A DNA stretch of 64,000 bases from Streptomyces sp. LUP47B (GCF_001746295.1 NZ_MJAH01000001.1:1397782-1461781), one strand, 5' to 3'. Counted from the stretch's first letter, positions 34,301-42,977 are shown. A program made the numbers and translations. The notes: generated by a model from the sequence alone, not told the origin.

Positions 34301-35281
34301 GCGGAAGTAGTCCGTGTAGAGCTGCGTCGACTGGGCCGGGAAGCCGGAGCGGGCGGGATGGCTCTGGTCGCAGCCCAGGAGCAGGCCGCGCTCGTCGTGC
34401 CAGGCGGCGAGGGGGCGGAACAGCGCCTCTTCGGTGAGCTCGGCACGGACGGCGTAGTAGTCGGCGCGGATCTTCCGGGCCCGGGTGGTGTCGTCACCCG
34501 TTTCGCCGAAGAGGAGGGGCAGGTGATCGACCAGGTCATAGCCGCGTCGGGCCTGGAACTCCTCGGGAAAGCGGCCGGTCCAGGAGTTGGTGGCGGGCAG
34601 TTCGTCCTGGAAGCTGCCGGCGATGACGTTGCCCAGGTACTCGGGCACGCGCCGGTCGTACTCGCGATGGATGGCATCGAACAGGAGATCGACGGACGCG
34701 GGGTTCAGGTAGTCGAAGGCGGTGGGGACGGCGAGGACCAGGCGCACCTCGGTGCCGTCGGCGGCCCCGATCCGTGGCGGTGCCTGGCGACCGGCAGGGC
34801 CGGGCTCCCCGGAGACCGGCAGCCGCGCACCTCCGCTGTCGTACGCCCCCAGCAGCGTCTCCGTGCCCCGCAGTGCGACCGTGCCGTCGGAGACGACGGC
34901 CAGGCGTGAGCGCAGTGCACGGCCCGCCGCCTCGGGGTGCTCCCGGGTGATGCTGCCCTGCACATTGGCGCCGGAGAAGCCGATCTGGTCGTAGAACCAC
35001 AGGCGCATGCCCAGGTCCCCGGCGATCTCGCAGGCGTCCGTGAAGCGGTCCCACCACTCCTCGCCGAACCACACCGGGTCGTCGGTGCGGGCGCCGAAGG
35101 TCGGGCCGGCCGGGGCCAGGTTGATCACCACGAGGTTGTGGACGCCGCCGTCCGCGAACCGGTGCAGCTGCCAGGCCAGGCGGTCACGGGTGACCTTCGC
35201 GCCCGACCACCACCACAGCGGGGTGGGGCCGAAGTCCCGGGGCGGGTTGTCGAACAGCCGTTGCAGGGCTGGAGAGATCAC
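31325..35281 (-). CDS. GH106-like glycosidase (alpha-L-rhamnosidase family resemblance)
   Basis: A very large 1318-residue protein without a signal peptide, hence probably cytoplasmic. The N terminus (GPTPLWWWSGAKVTRDRLAW, GGVHNLVVINLAPAGP, WWDRFTDACEIAGDLGMRLW) matches the TIM-barrel start of GH106-like enzymes. LGNVIAGSFQDELPATNSW and ERVWIESFHSSGWGGTLEET provide acidic residues in the barrel. A beta-sandwich segment near 860-1090 and a C-terminal sugar-binding sandwich (ATPTAWAFPSQLPSGLLGPV) follow. GH106 removes terminal alpha-L-rhamnose. Catalytic residues were not verified by alignment, so specificity is tentative. The divergent MFS and isomerase genes suggest uptake of a rhamnosylated compound, intracellular release and sugar isomerisation. 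Confidence 0.75.
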   Translation of the reverse strand: MISPALQRLFDNPPRDFGPTPLWWWSGAKVTRDRLAWQLHRFADGGVHNLVVINLAPAGPTFGARTDDPVWFGEEWWDRFTDACEIAGDLGMRLWFYDQIGFSGANVQGSITREHPEAAGRALRSRLAVVSDGTVALRGTETLLGAYDSGGARLPVSGEPGPAGRQAPPRIGAADGTEVRLVLAVPTAFDYLNPASVDLLFDAIHREYDRRVPEYLGNVIAGSFQDELPATNSWTGRFPEEFQARRGYDLVDHLPLLFGETGDDTTRARKIRADYYAVRAELTEEALFRPLAAWHDERGLLLGCDQSHPARSGFPAQSTQLYTDYFRTHRWYSAAGSDHHGDAKVHSSMAHLYGHERVWIESFHSSGWGGTLEETYDWLLPFLRSGANLYNPHASYFGTAGGWFEWAPPSTDWRQPYWRQYPAFSRAVSRICSILSWGTYSADVAVLHPTATMQALIPLDAPVQHFGDGRPVGTHADVDETQRHYLELCGTNNWLRPAVGALDRHRVSFDVIDDASVQAAKAGDGALRIRDLAYTAVLLPSASVLEHETARRLAELLDAGGRVVVVGRPPTQAAGLAGDDSVVAALLDHPRLERVPDAEAGAAAVADAAGYATGEVPLLVRRKGDAAVALVTGAFPDARTHPPRDHHEIDPARYALTSSVTVRAPVAEAEIWNPATGTRRPGRVTVADGVSTIEVPLGGAPAALVVWREGPQADAVPPPPTEPSETTDLSTGWEGRLVPTMDNTWGDLALPVGASVTEPQIWTMRWTETGDSWERTRATYGNRVRVLAPVPSERAPAPLDRAAVEQVLAGQQELAPANWDVSLYSTSRGIPDPDGLLGNKGLVPEEFVRVPVPMSGNVARVRAVIETDHRGPADLHVGAAAVKHVWWNGSRLATGSGYLASARVEVERARNVLEYELSDAQDRPQTISGAADTPLGSYFCLSRPDGFAPRPLFMRLPDGVRPDGRVTYRGRISLPGQGADAVLVVGAAVGVTVLLDGAVVARQEKVEYYESDWGAVPMFFRHELTLSGGDHVLDVVADSVDARDGVCVDLVAGTTALVSGPGWAAGTGEWSGLTIEHTGRWGELQHCGAAVRPHPLPEAEWLAGAPVLGSAVLPLRSTDDLREVEQRFRFVVPAGTVSLDLPVTLPARVRISGGPELPLDGDELTLDQPLAVATEFEVVTAATAVLRGGSAWRGPVRVRTVPAPMPLGEWGELGLGGWSGGVTYARTLEVPAGPDPVLDLGRVRGSVAVCVDGELVGEAFCAPYRFELRGTAGRTVRLEVTVHNTLAPYLAEATPTAWAFPSQLPSGLLGPVTLERRV

Positions 35282-35321
35282 GGATGGGTCCTTCCGACTA
35301 CGGCCCGGACACTCTCACGGA

Positions 35322-35440
35322 TCAAAAACGATTTACATCTGCCTCACCGTAGGACACCCCCACGGCACCCACCAGAGCTGCGGGGCCGTCAGGCTGTTTC
35401 CACGGATGGCCGCATGACGTCTTGTTGGAACGTTTTTACC
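35322..35440. promoter_or_regulatory. Divergent promoter with two ACG-TTT operator-like sites
   Basis: TCAAAAACGATTTACA (35322-35337) lies before the glycosidase and GGAACGTTTTTACC (35427-35440, core AACGTT at 35429-35434) before the MFS gene. Both resemble the GGAAAACGTTTTAAC box at the LacI gene 5 kb away, though they are less symmetric. They are probably bound by the same regulator. TTATAG (35444-35449) lies just downstream of the second site and could be part of a -10 for the MFS operon. The gap 35282-35522 holds nothing else recognisable. Confidence 0.55.
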
Positions 35441-35522
35441 CTCTTATAGTCGCTGGACATCGGCCGAGAACAGCGACGTCCCCCTCCGCTCGGAACCCCC
35501 TCTCCCCAGACGGAGCCGCATC

Positions 35523-36821
35523 ATGGCCCGAACCTCGCCTGCCCCGAACCAGCCGGAACCGCCCATCGAGAAGCGCCTGTGGAAGGTCGCGGCCCTCTCC
35601 GGCATGGCGTCCTACCTCGATGCCGCACTCATCGTCAGCATCGGCGTCAATCTGGCCATCTACCGTGACGCCTACGACATGGGTGTCTGGATGGCCGGTG
35701 CGATCAGTGCGATCGTCACCATCTGCATCGCTGTCGGATCCCTGGTCGGCGGACGGCTCGCCGACGTGTTCGGCCGACGCCGCCTCTACAACCTGGACAT
35801 CCTCTGCTACGCCCTCGGGGCGATCGTCATCACGCTGGCGCCCGACGACATCACCCTTCTGGTGGGTGTCCTCCTCGCCGGTCTCGCGGCCGGCGCCGAC
35901 CTGCCGACGTCCCTGGCCGTGGTCTCGGACGCGTCCCCCGATCACGCCCGAGGCAGGCTCATCGCGTTCACGCAGGTCATGTGGATGCTGGGCATCATCG
36001 TCGTGGTCTTCGCCGGCTTCGCCCTGTCGGACACGGGCATGCTCGGCGCCCGGCTCATCACCGGCCATCTGGCGGTCGCCGCTCTGGTCACCTGGCATCT
36101 GCGCTCGCGGCTCGAGCTGGCCACCGGACCGGACCCGGCACAGGACCAGGTCGCGACGGAGAAGCCGGCCGAGCAGCAGGGTGTCGCGCTCAGGAACGTC
36201 TGGACCCGTGCCGCGCTGGTGCCCATGCTCGCGACCTTCGCCTTCTACGTCACCTGGGGCCTGGGCGCCAACACCATGGGGCAGTTCACGACGTATCTGC
36301 TGGTCACCGTCAGCGGTGCCTCGCAGAGCGTGGCCACCGGCATCAACCTGGCCTGTCTCCCGATCGGCCTGCTGCTGACGCTCGCCTTCGTCCGGATCGC
36401 CGACGGCCCGCGGCGCGACCGGATGTTCTACGTCGCCACGGTCGTGCAGATCGCGGCCTTCGCGATCGGAACCCTCACCCTGGGCGCCATCGTCGGCTTC
36501 CTCGTCTTCTACGTCCTCTACCAGCTGTCCTATCCCTTCGCGGGCGAGGCGAACTACAAGGTGTGGTCGCAGCTGACGCTGCCCGCGGACACCCGGGGCA
36601 CCACGCAGGGGATCACCTACGCCGTCTCGCGCGGGGTGTTCGCGGGCGTCGCGTTCGTCACGCCCGCCCTGCTCGACCGGAGCCCCAGTCTGCTGCTCTG
36701 GGTGATCACCGGATGCATGGCGCTGTCGGCGCTCGCGGGTCTGTACATCGTCCGTGTCCTCGTTCCCCGCGCGTCCGCGGCCGCCACCGCGCCGGCGGAC
36801 CTCAAGGTCGCGCAGACCTGA
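35523..36821 (+). CDS. MFS sugar-type transporter
   Basis: The 432-residue protein has twelve predicted membrane helices. The loop 2-3 signature is GGRLADVFGRRRLYNLDIL, and the first helices include LSGMASYLDAALIVSIGVNL. Further family motifs are DLPTSLAVVSDASPDHARGR (a PESPR-like region of sugar porters) and YPFAGEANYKVWSQLTLPAD. It fits the sugar/glycoside porter branch of the major facilitator superfamily. The start has GGAG seven bases upstream. It lies 25 bp before the isomerase-like gene and divergent from the glycosidase, so it most likely imports a rhamnoside or a related glycoside. The substrate is inferred from context. Confidence 0.88.
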   Translation: MARTSPAPNQPEPPIEKRLWKVAALSGMASYLDAALIVSIGVNLAIYRDAYDMGVWMAGAISAIVTICIAVGSLVGGRLADVFGRRRLYNLDILCYALGAIVITLAPDDITLLVGVLLAGLAAGADLPTSLAVVSDASPDHARGRLIAFTQVMWMLGIIVVVFAGFALSDTGMLGARLITGHLAVAALVTWHLRSRLELATGPDPAQDQVATEKPAEQQGVALRNVWTRAALVPMLATFAFYVTWGLGANTMGQFTTYLLVTVSGASQSVATGINLACLPIGLLLTLAFVRIADGPRRDRMFYVATVVQIAAFAIGTLTLGAIVGFLVFYVLYQLSYPFAGEANYKVWSQLTLPADTRGTTQGITYAVSRGVFAGVAFVTPALLDRSPSLLLWVITGCMALSALAGLYIVRVLVPRASAAATAPADLKVAQT

Positions 36822-36846
36822 ACCGACCCCCGAAGGAGCGCCGACC

Positions 36847-38319
36847 ATGGCGACGACCGAATCCACCACGACGCGTGCCGGTGAACGGGAGGCCGTGCTG
36901 GGTGAGTTGCTCCCGCCCGTGCCGCGCCGCCGACCACGGATCGGGCTGGTCTCCGGCGGGCTCGGCACCTACTGGCCGCAGTTCCCGGGGCTGCTGCCCC
37001 AGTTGAAGGAGTCGGCCGCGTATGTCGCCGACCGGCTGGGCCAGTTGGACGCAGAGGTGACCGACGCCGGGTTCGTCTCCGACGCTCAGGAGGGCGCGGC
37101 CGCCGCCGAGCAACTCCGGCGGGCCGACTGCGATCTGATCGTGCTGTTCCTGACCACCTATCTCACCTCGTCGATGGTGCTGCCGATCGCGCAGCGCACC
37201 CACACCCCGGTGCTGGTCGTCGACCTCCAGCCGTCCGAGCGGATGGACCACGCCTCCTTCGACACGGGCGACTGGCTGGCGTACTGCTCGCAGTGCTCGG
37301 TACCGGAGGTCGGCAACGTCTTCCGCCGGGCCGGTGTCCCCTTCCGTTCGGTGTCGGGCTGGCTGCGGCAGGAGTCGGCGTGGCGGCGCGTCGAGCGGTG
37401 GGTGCGGGCCGCGCACGTCCGGGCCGCGCTGCGGCACGCCCGGCACGGACTGATGGGGCACGTGTATCCGGGGATGCTCGACGTGCAGACCGATCCGACG
37501 CTGCTGTCGGCGACGTTCGGCTCGCACGTCGAGGTGCTGGAGTTCGACGATCTGCGGCACCGGGTGGAGCAGGTGACCGAGGCGGAGACCCGGGAGCGGG
37601 TGGAGCTCGCCCGGCGGATCTTCACCGTCGACGACAGCGTGGTCGACGAGGACTTCGCGTGGGGCGCGACCGTGTCGGTGGCTCTCGACCGGCTGGTGGA
37701 GGACTTCGGCCTCGACACCCTCGCGTACTACCACCGGGGCCTGGACGGTGAGCTGCACGAGCGGCTCGGCGCCGGGATGATCCTGGGCGCCTCCTTGCTC
37801 ACCGCCCGCGGTGTGCCCGCGGCCGGTGAGTTCGAACTGCGCACCAGCCTCGCCCAGTTGGCCTCGCAGAGTGTCGGCGCCGGGGGTTCCTTCACCGAGA
37901 TCCAGGCGCTGAACTTCGAGGACGGCGTGGTGGAGATGGGCCACGACGGGCCGGCCCACCTCGCGCTCAGCGCCCGGGACCCGCTGCTGCGCGGCCTCGG
38001 CGTCTATCACGGCAAGCGCGGCTGGGGTGTCAGCGTGGAGTTCGACGTCCGGCGGGGACCGGTCACGCTGCTCGGCCTCGGCCAGGACGCCGACGGCAGT
38101 CTGTCGTTCATCACGTCCGAGGGCACGGTCGTGCCCGGTCCGCTGCTGGAGATCGGCAACACCACCAGCAGGGTCGACTTCGGCCGGGATCCGGGTGAGT
38201 GGGTCGACGCGTGGAGCGCCACGGGGGTGGGGCATCACTGGTCGCTTGCGGTGGGGCACCACGGCGCTGATTTCGGGGCCGCGGCGAGTCTGCTGGGGAT
38301 CGACCACCGGGAGGTGTAG
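36847..38319 (+). CDS. L-arabinose/L-fucose isomerase family protein
   Basis: The 490-residue protein starts at ATG 36847 after GGAG. It resembles AraA/FucI-fold isomerases: IGLVSGGLGTYWPQFPGLL near 32-50, QLRRADCDLIVLFLTTYLTS, LVVDLQPSERMDHASFDTGD and HARHGLMGHVYPGMLDVQTD. A C-terminal beta-barrel (EGTVVPGPLLEIGNTTSRVD, GHHWSLAVGHHGADF) completes the fold. In this fold two Glu and two His bind Mn; E- and H-containing loops are present but not aligned. It probably converts an aldose such as L-rhamnose, L-fucose or L-arabinose to the ketose. No kinase or aldolase follows, so the rest of the pathway is elsewhere. It ends six bases from the convergent FadR-type gene. Confidence 0.82.
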   Translation: MATTESTTTRAGEREAVLGELLPPVPRRRPRIGLVSGGLGTYWPQFPGLLPQLKESAAYVADRLGQLDAEVTDAGFVSDAQEGAAAAEQLRRADCDLIVLFLTTYLTSSMVLPIAQRTHTPVLVVDLQPSERMDHASFDTGDWLAYCSQCSVPEVGNVFRRAGVPFRSVSGWLRQESAWRRVERWVRAAHVRAALRHARHGLMGHVYPGMLDVQTDPTLLSATFGSHVEVLEFDDLRHRVEQVTEAETRERVELARRIFTVDDSVVDEDFAWGATVSVALDRLVEDFGLDTLAYYHRGLDGELHERLGAGMILGASLLTARGVPAAGEFELRTSLAQLASQSVGAGGSFTEIQALNFEDGVVEMGHDGPAHLALSARDPLLRGLGVYHGKRGWGVSVEFDVRRGPVTLLGLGQDADGSLSFITSEGTVVPGPLLEIGNTTSRVDFGRDPGEWVDAWSATGVGHHWSLAVGHHGADFGAAASLLGIDHREV

Positions 38320-38325
38320 CCCCGG

Positions 38326-39177
38326 TCAGGGAGCCTCGGCCGCCCGCACCCGGGCCAGGACATCCCGGATCATCTCGGCGCTGATCATGAAATGCTCCCG
38401 GGCCGTCTCCTCCGCACGCTCCGGATCGCCCGCCGCGACGGCCTCGTAGAGCGCCCTGTGTCCGTGACCGGCCTGTTCGTGGTGGGAGCGCTCGCCCTTG
38501 CCCCAGGGCTCGATCGGGAAGCCCAGACTGATCCGGGTCAGCAGGTCCTGGCTGAGCTGGGCGATCTGCGGATTGTGGGTGGCCGCGCAGATCGCCCGGT
38601 GGAACGCGCTGTCGGCGGCCTGTTCCTCCCTGGGTGTGCTCGCGCTCAGGTGCGCGTCCAGCGCCTCGCGCATGGGCTCCAGGTCCTCGGGGCGCCGGCG
38701 CCGGGCGGCCGTCGCGGCCACCATGCCCTCCACCAGCCCGCGCAGGTCGAAGAGCTGCTCGAACTCCGCCCAGCGGGGCAGCAGCGTCCGCCGGACCGCG
38801 GCGCCGGAGGACTCGGTCCAGGCGTCGCGGACGAACGCTCCGCCGTTGCGGCCCCGGCGGATCTCGATGACGCCCAACGCCAGGAGGCGTGCGACGGCCT
38901 CGCGCACGGTGGGACGGCTGACGTGCAGCAGTGCGGTGAGTTCGCGTTCGGCGGGCAGCCGCTCGCCGGGCAGGAAGTCCCCGACGGCGATCGCGGTGAG
39001 CAGCCGGTCGGCGACCTCGTCGACCGCCGAGTTCACCCGGACCGGACGCAGCGAGGACGACGGACCGTCGCCGAGCAGGACACGGTCGAGAACTCGTGAG
39101 AACTCGTCACCGGGTTCAGGTGCGGATGTCAGTTGTCCTCCCGCAAGTCGTCGTTTCTGTAAACGCGCACGGGCCAC
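38326..39177 (-). CDS. FadR-type GntR transcriptional regulator
   Basis: The 283-residue protein starts with GTG 39177 and has a 50-residue basic N-terminal arm before the winged helix. The DNA-binding part is AVDEVADRLLTAIAVGDFLP, GERLPAERELTALLHVSRPT and VREAVARLLALGVIEIRRGR. A C-terminal FCD helical ligand domain follows, with metal-ligand-like residues in ADSAFHRAICAATHNPQIAQ and HGHRALYEAVAAGDPERAEE. An inverted repeat lies in the shared promoter with the divergent peptidase/peptide-importer operon. That operon and itself are the probable targets. A later start nearer the HTH cannot be excluded. Confidence 0.9.
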   Translation of the reverse strand: MARARLQKRRLAGGQLTSAPEPGDEFSRVLDRVLLGDGPSSSLRPVRVNSAVDEVADRLLTAIAVGDFLPGERLPAERELTALLHVSRPTVREAVARLLALGVIEIRRGRNGGAFVRDAWTESSGAAVRRTLLPRWAEFEQLFDLRGLVEGMVAATAARRRRPEDLEPMREALDAHLSASTPREEQAADSAFHRAICAATHNPQIAQLSQDLLTRISLGFPIEPWGKGERSHHEQAGHGHRALYEAVAAGDPERAEETAREHFMISAEMIRDVLARVRAAEAP

Positions 39178-39212
39178 GTGAACCCGCTGTTACGTCTTTC
39201 CCCCACCCCGCT

Positions 39213-39237
39213 AAAAGGTCTTGTGGACTGACCTTTT
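39213..39237 (+). promoter_or_regulatory. FadR/GntR operator candidate in the divergent promoter
   Basis: AAAAGGTC (39213-39220) and GACCTTTT (39230-39237) form a perfect 8-bp inverted repeat around TTGTGGACT. The central GT-N3-AC pattern fits FadR-subfamily sites. It lies 35 bases from the regulator start and about 90 before the peptidase start, so one bound dimer could control both directions. Confidence 0.75.
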
Positions 39238-39325
39238 GCCCCCTCACTATCGCATCCATCCGTCACATCCCAACGATTTTTCAGACAGCGGTCGGCTGGT
39301 TCCGGCCGGTCTGGGAGGCTTCCCC

Positions 39326-40222
39326 GTGGCGATTCCCGAACCGAACCACACCGGAACCGTCGACTTCAACGGCCATTCCACGTGGTACCGGATCACGGGC
39401 GAACCGGGCAGGACACCCCTGGTGGTCCTGCACGGCGGACCCGGCGCCGGCCACCACTACACGCTCAGCATCGCGGGCATCTCCGAGCAGGGCCGCCTCG
39501 TGATCCACTACGACCAGCTCGGCACCGGGTTCTCCACCCATCTGCCCGGCGAGGGCGCCGACTTCTGGACGGTCCAGCTCTTCCTCGACGAACTGGACAA
39601 CCTGCTCAAGGAGCTGGGGATCGCCGACGGGTACCACATCCTCGGCCAGTCCTGGGGCGGCATGCTCGCCGCCGAGCACGCGGTACGCCGCCCGCCCGGG
39701 CTGCGCGGACTGGTCATCGCCGACTCCCCCGCGTCCATGAAGTTGTGGCTCGAGGCGGCCGCCGAACTGCGCGCCGAACTCCCCGAGGAGGTCCAGCACA
39801 CCCTGCACGCCCACGAGGCGGCCGGGACCACGGACCACCCCGACTACCGGGCGGCCGAACAGGTCTTCAACGAGCGCCATGTGTGCCGACTGACACCCAA
39901 CCCGCCCGAGGTGCAGGCCACATGGGACAACATCGCGGCCGATCCGACCGTGTACCACACGATGAACGGCCCCAATGAGTTCCATGTCATCGGCACCCTC
40001 AAGGACTGGTCGGTCATCGACCGGCTGCATCTGATCGAGGTGCCGACCCTGCTGGTGTCCGGGCGCTTCGACGAGGCGACCCCCGAGACCGTCCGCCCCT
40101 TCGCCGACCGCATCCCCGATGTGCGCTGGCACATGTTCGAGCATTCGAGCCACATGCCGCACGTCGAGGAGGAGGAGCTCTACCTCCGGATCGTCGGCGA
40201 GTTCCTCGACTCCACCGACTGA
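39326..40222 (+). CDS. pip: Proline iminopeptidase-like alpha/beta hydrolase (family S33)
   Basis: GTG 39326 is preferred because GGGAGG lies upstream; longer frames cover the operator. The 298-residue cytoplasmic protein has the S33 oxyanion motif VVLHGGPGAGHHYTLS (33-48), HYDQLGTGFS, and nucleophile Ser109 in LGQSWGGMLA. The acidic residue is probably in LLVSGRFDEATPE and the catalytic His in EHSSHMPHVEEEE. Such enzymes remove N-terminal proline or similar residues from short peptides. It begins an operon with a complete peptide ABC importer 18 bp downstream. The likely pathway is uptake of small peptides followed by N-terminal cleavage. Confidence 0.9.
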   Translation: MAIPEPNHTGTVDFNGHSTWYRITGEPGRTPLVVLHGGPGAGHHYTLSIAGISEQGRLVIHYDQLGTGFSTHLPGEGADFWTVQLFLDELDNLLKELGIADGYHILGQSWGGMLAAEHAVRRPPGLRGLVIADSPASMKLWLEAAAELRAELPEEVQHTLHAHEAAGTTDHPDYRAAEQVFNERHVCRLTPNPPEVQATWDNIAADPTVYHTMNGPNEFHVIGTLKDWSVIDRLHLIEVPTLLVSGRFDEATPETVRPFADRIPDVRWHMFEHSSHMPHVEEEELYLRIVGEFLDSTD

Positions 40223-40240
40223 CCCCGGGAGTTCCCAGCC

Positions 40241-41962
40241 ATGTCCCGCACCTCCAGACGGGGCGCGCTCGCCGCCGCCACCGTCGCGCTCGCGCTCACC
40301 GCGGCCGCCTGTTCGTCCTCCTCCGACTCGGGGTCCTCCTCCGGCCCGAGCGCCTCCTCCTCCGGCTCGTCCGCCTTCCAGGCCCAGCACAAGGGCGGCA
40401 CCCTGAAGCTCGTCGCCCACGCGGCCGCGGGCAGCTTCGACCCGCAGGTCAACTACACGCTCCAGTACTGGCAGTTGTTCCAGTCGATGTACGACGGGCT
40501 GCTCGCCTTCAAGAAGGTCGACGGGCAGGAGTCCTTCACCGTCGTCCCCGACCTGGCCACGGCCATGCCGAAGGTGACCAACGGCGGCAAGACCTACACC
40601 TTCACCCTCCGCAAGGGCGTCACCTTCTCCAACGGCAAGCCCCTGACCACCGACGACGTGGTGGCGTCCTTCCAGCGCATCTTCAAGGTCTCCAGCCCCA
40701 CCGCGGGCACCTTCTACAACGGCATCGTCGGCGCCGACGCCTGTCTGAAGACACCGGCCTCCTGCACCCTGTCCAAGGGCGTGATCGGTGACGCCACGAC
40801 CAACACGGTCACCGTCAACCTGACGGCCGCGGATCCGGAGTTCGAGTACAAGCTGGCCGTCCCGCACGCCGTCGTCGTACCGAAGGACTCGCCGACGAAG
40901 GACGCCGGGACCAAGCCGCTGCCGTCGACCGGGCCGTACATGGCGGCGTCGTACGACCCCAACCGGGCGCTCAAGCTGGTCCGCAACCCGCACTTCAAGG
41001 AGTGGTCGCGGCAGGCGGAGCCGCAGGGCTATCCCGACGCCATCGACTACACCTTCGGCCAGACCGTCGAGTCCGAGGTGACCGCCGTCGAGAACGGCCA
41101 GGCGGACTGGATGTTCGACGCGCCGCCCGCCGACCGGCTCAACGAGATCGGCACCAAGTACGCTTCGCGGGCGCATGTGAGCCCGCTGACGGCGTTCTGG
41201 TACGCGACGCTCAACGTCAACATGGCTCCCTTCAACAACAAGTTGGCGCGTCAGGCGATCAACTGGGCCGTGGACCGATCCGCCGTGGTGCGGCTGTACG
41301 GCGGCACCAACCTCGCCTCTCCCGCGTGCACGGTCCTGCCGCCCGGCTTCCCCGGGCACGTCGAATCGTGCGACTACACCAAGGGCGGCGGTACGACCTG
41401 GAAGGCCGCGGACCTCGCCAAGGCCAAGGAGCTCGTGAAGCAGTCAGGCACCGCGGGGCAGGAGGTCGGCATCGTCGTCCAGGACGACGACGTCAACAAG
41501 TCGATCGGGCAGTACCTGCAGAGCCTGCTCACCCAACTCGGCTACAAGGCGACGCTCAAGCCGCTGTCGGCGAACATCCAGTTCACCTACATCCAGAACA
41601 CCAAGAACAAGGTGCAGTTGGCCCTGACGTCCTGGTACCAGGACTATCCCGCGGCCTCCGACTTCCTCAACGTGCTGCTGTCCTGCGCGAGTTATCACCC
41701 GGGCAGCGACTCCAGCATCAACATCTCCGGGTTCTGCGACAAGGGCGTCGACGCGAAGATGCAGGCGGCGCTGAAGACCTCGCAGACCGACAAGGCGAGC
41801 GCCGACAAGCAGTGGGGTGCCGTCGACCAGACGGTCATGGCCCAGTCCCCGGTGGTACCGCTGATCAACCCGAAGCTGATCGACTTCACGTCGACGCGGG
41901 TCGGCAACTACCGGTTCAGCAAGCAGTTCTACATGCTGGTCGGGCAGTTGTGGGTGAAGTGA
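40241..41962 (+). CDS. Peptide-binding lipoprotein (family 5 solute-binding protein)
   Basis: The 573-residue protein has a short basic signal and lipobox LTAAAC giving lipidated Cys24, then a Ser/Gly linker. Family 5 (DppA/OppA) motifs include GGTLKLVAHAAAGSFDPQVN, YTFTLRKGVTFSNGKPLTTD and DVVASFQRIF, plus a C-terminal AQSPVVPLINPKLIDF. It binds peptides outside the membrane for the permeases encoded next; the stop overlaps the first permease start by four bases (GTGA). The co-transcribed iminopeptidase suggests proline-containing or other short peptides. The ligand is not known. Confidence 0.93.
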   Translation: MSRTSRRGALAAATVALALTAAACSSSSDSGSSSGPSASSSGSSAFQAQHKGGTLKLVAHAAAGSFDPQVNYTLQYWQLFQSMYDGLLAFKKVDGQESFTVVPDLATAMPKVTNGGKTYTFTLRKGVTFSNGKPLTTDDVVASFQRIFKVSSPTAGTFYNGIVGADACLKTPASCTLSKGVIGDATTNTVTVNLTAADPEFEYKLAVPHAVVVPKDSPTKDAGTKPLPSTGPYMAASYDPNRALKLVRNPHFKEWSRQAEPQGYPDAIDYTFGQTVESEVTAVENGQADWMFDAPPADRLNEIGTKYASRAHVSPLTAFWYATLNVNMAPFNNKLARQAINWAVDRSAVVRLYGGTNLASPACTVLPPGFPGHVESCDYTKGGGTTWKAADLAKAKELVKQSGTAGQEVGIVVQDDDVNKSIGQYLQSLLTQLGYKATLKPLSANIQFTYIQNTKNKVQLALTSWYQDYPAASDFLNVLLSCASYHPGSDSSINISGFCDKGVDAKMQAALKTSQTDKASADKQWGAVDQTVMAQSPVVPLINPKLIDFTSTRVGNYRFSKQFYMLVGQLWVK

Positions 41963-42975
41963 CCCTCCCCCCGTCGCCAGGGACCCGGCGCTCGCCGGGC
42001 CCCTGGCGGACCGCCGCCGGCGACCTGCTGCGCAACCGGACGGCGCTGGCCGCCGCCGCGGTCCTGCTCCTCGTCGTGCTGGCGAGCCTGTGCGCCCCGC
42101 TCTACGCGGACCACATCGCCCACACCGACCCCTTCCAGTCCCATGTCTCCGGCACCACGGTCGTGGACGGAAAGACCGTGCCGGTGCTCACTCCGAGCAG
42201 CACCGGCCTCGGCCTCGGCGTCACCCCGATCGGCCCGACCTGGGAGCCCGCCCACTACTTCCTCGGCGCCGACAACCAGGGCCGGGACGTGCTGGCCCGG
42301 CTGCTGTACGGCGGCCGTACGAGCCTGTTCATCGGGTTCACGGCGGCGCTGCTCACCTGCGTCGTCGGCACGGCCGTGGGGGTCGTCGCCGGGTACGCGG
42401 GCGGGGTGGTGGACGCCGTCATCTCGCGGGTCCTGGACGTCGTGTGGGCGTTCCCGGTCTATCTGCTGGCGATCTGTCTGTCGGTGGTGCTGCTCACCAA
42501 CGGTCTCAAGCTGGGCCCTGTCACGGTCGACGCGGGAAGTCTCTGGCTGCCCGTCACGATCATCGCGGCGATCTATGTGCCGTACATCGCACGGCCGTTG
42601 CGCGGTCAGGTGCTGGTGCTGCGCAACAAGGAGTACATCCAGGCGGCCGTCGGCTCCGGCGCCCCCACCCCGCGCATCCTGCGCCGGGAGGTGCTGCCGA
42701 ACGTGGTGCCGACGGCGATCGTGTTCGTCCCGCTGATGACCGCGCTCGCCATGCTCACCGAGTCGGCGCTGTCCTTCCTGTCCGTAGGCGTCCAGCCACC
42801 CGACGCCAGCTGGGGCACGATCATCGAGGACGGTCTGGGGCTCCTCTACACCCGGCCCGCCGTGACGATCGCGCCCGGTCTGCTGATCGCCCTGACCACG
42901 GCCGCGCTCAACATCCTCGGCGACGGGGTGCGTGACGCGCTCGACCCGAGCGCCCGGCTGCGCGGAGGGGTGTGA
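41959..42975 (+). CDS. Peptide ABC transporter permease (DppC/OppC type)
   Basis: GTG 41959 overlaps the binding-protein stop. The 338-residue protein has a cytoplasmic arm and a first helix at TALAAAAVLLLVVLASLCAP. A long external segment of about 60 residues precedes the remaining five helices, typical of the DppC half. The motif HYFLGADNQGRDVLARLLYG is diagnostic, followed by VVAGYAGGVVDAVISRVLDV. The EAA-like loop is EYIQAAVGSGAPTPRILRRE with VLPNVVPTAIVFVPL. It pairs with the DppB-type permease encoded two bases downstream. Confidence 0.92.
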   Translation: MTLPPSPGTRRSPGPWRTAAGDLLRNRTALAAAAVLLLVVLASLCAPLYADHIAHTDPFQSHVSGTTVVDGKTVPVLTPSSTGLGLGVTPIGPTWEPAHYFLGADNQGRDVLARLLYGGRTSLFIGFTAALLTCVVGTAVGVVAGYAGGVVDAVISRVLDVVWAFPVYLLAICLSVVLLTNGLKLGPVTVDAGSLWLPVTIIAAIYVPYIARPLRGQVLVLRNKEYIQAAVGSGAPTPRILRREVLPNVVPTAIVFVPLMTALAMLTESALSFLSVGVQPPDASWGTIIEDGLGLLYTRPAVTIAPGLLIALTTAALNILGDGVRDALDPSARLRGGV

Positions 42976-42977
42976 CC

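Noticed and set aside
31433..34909. Long plus-strand open frame opposite the GH106-like gene
   Set aside because: Low-complexity Arg/Gly/Val sequence without motifs, opposite a gene with clear family features.
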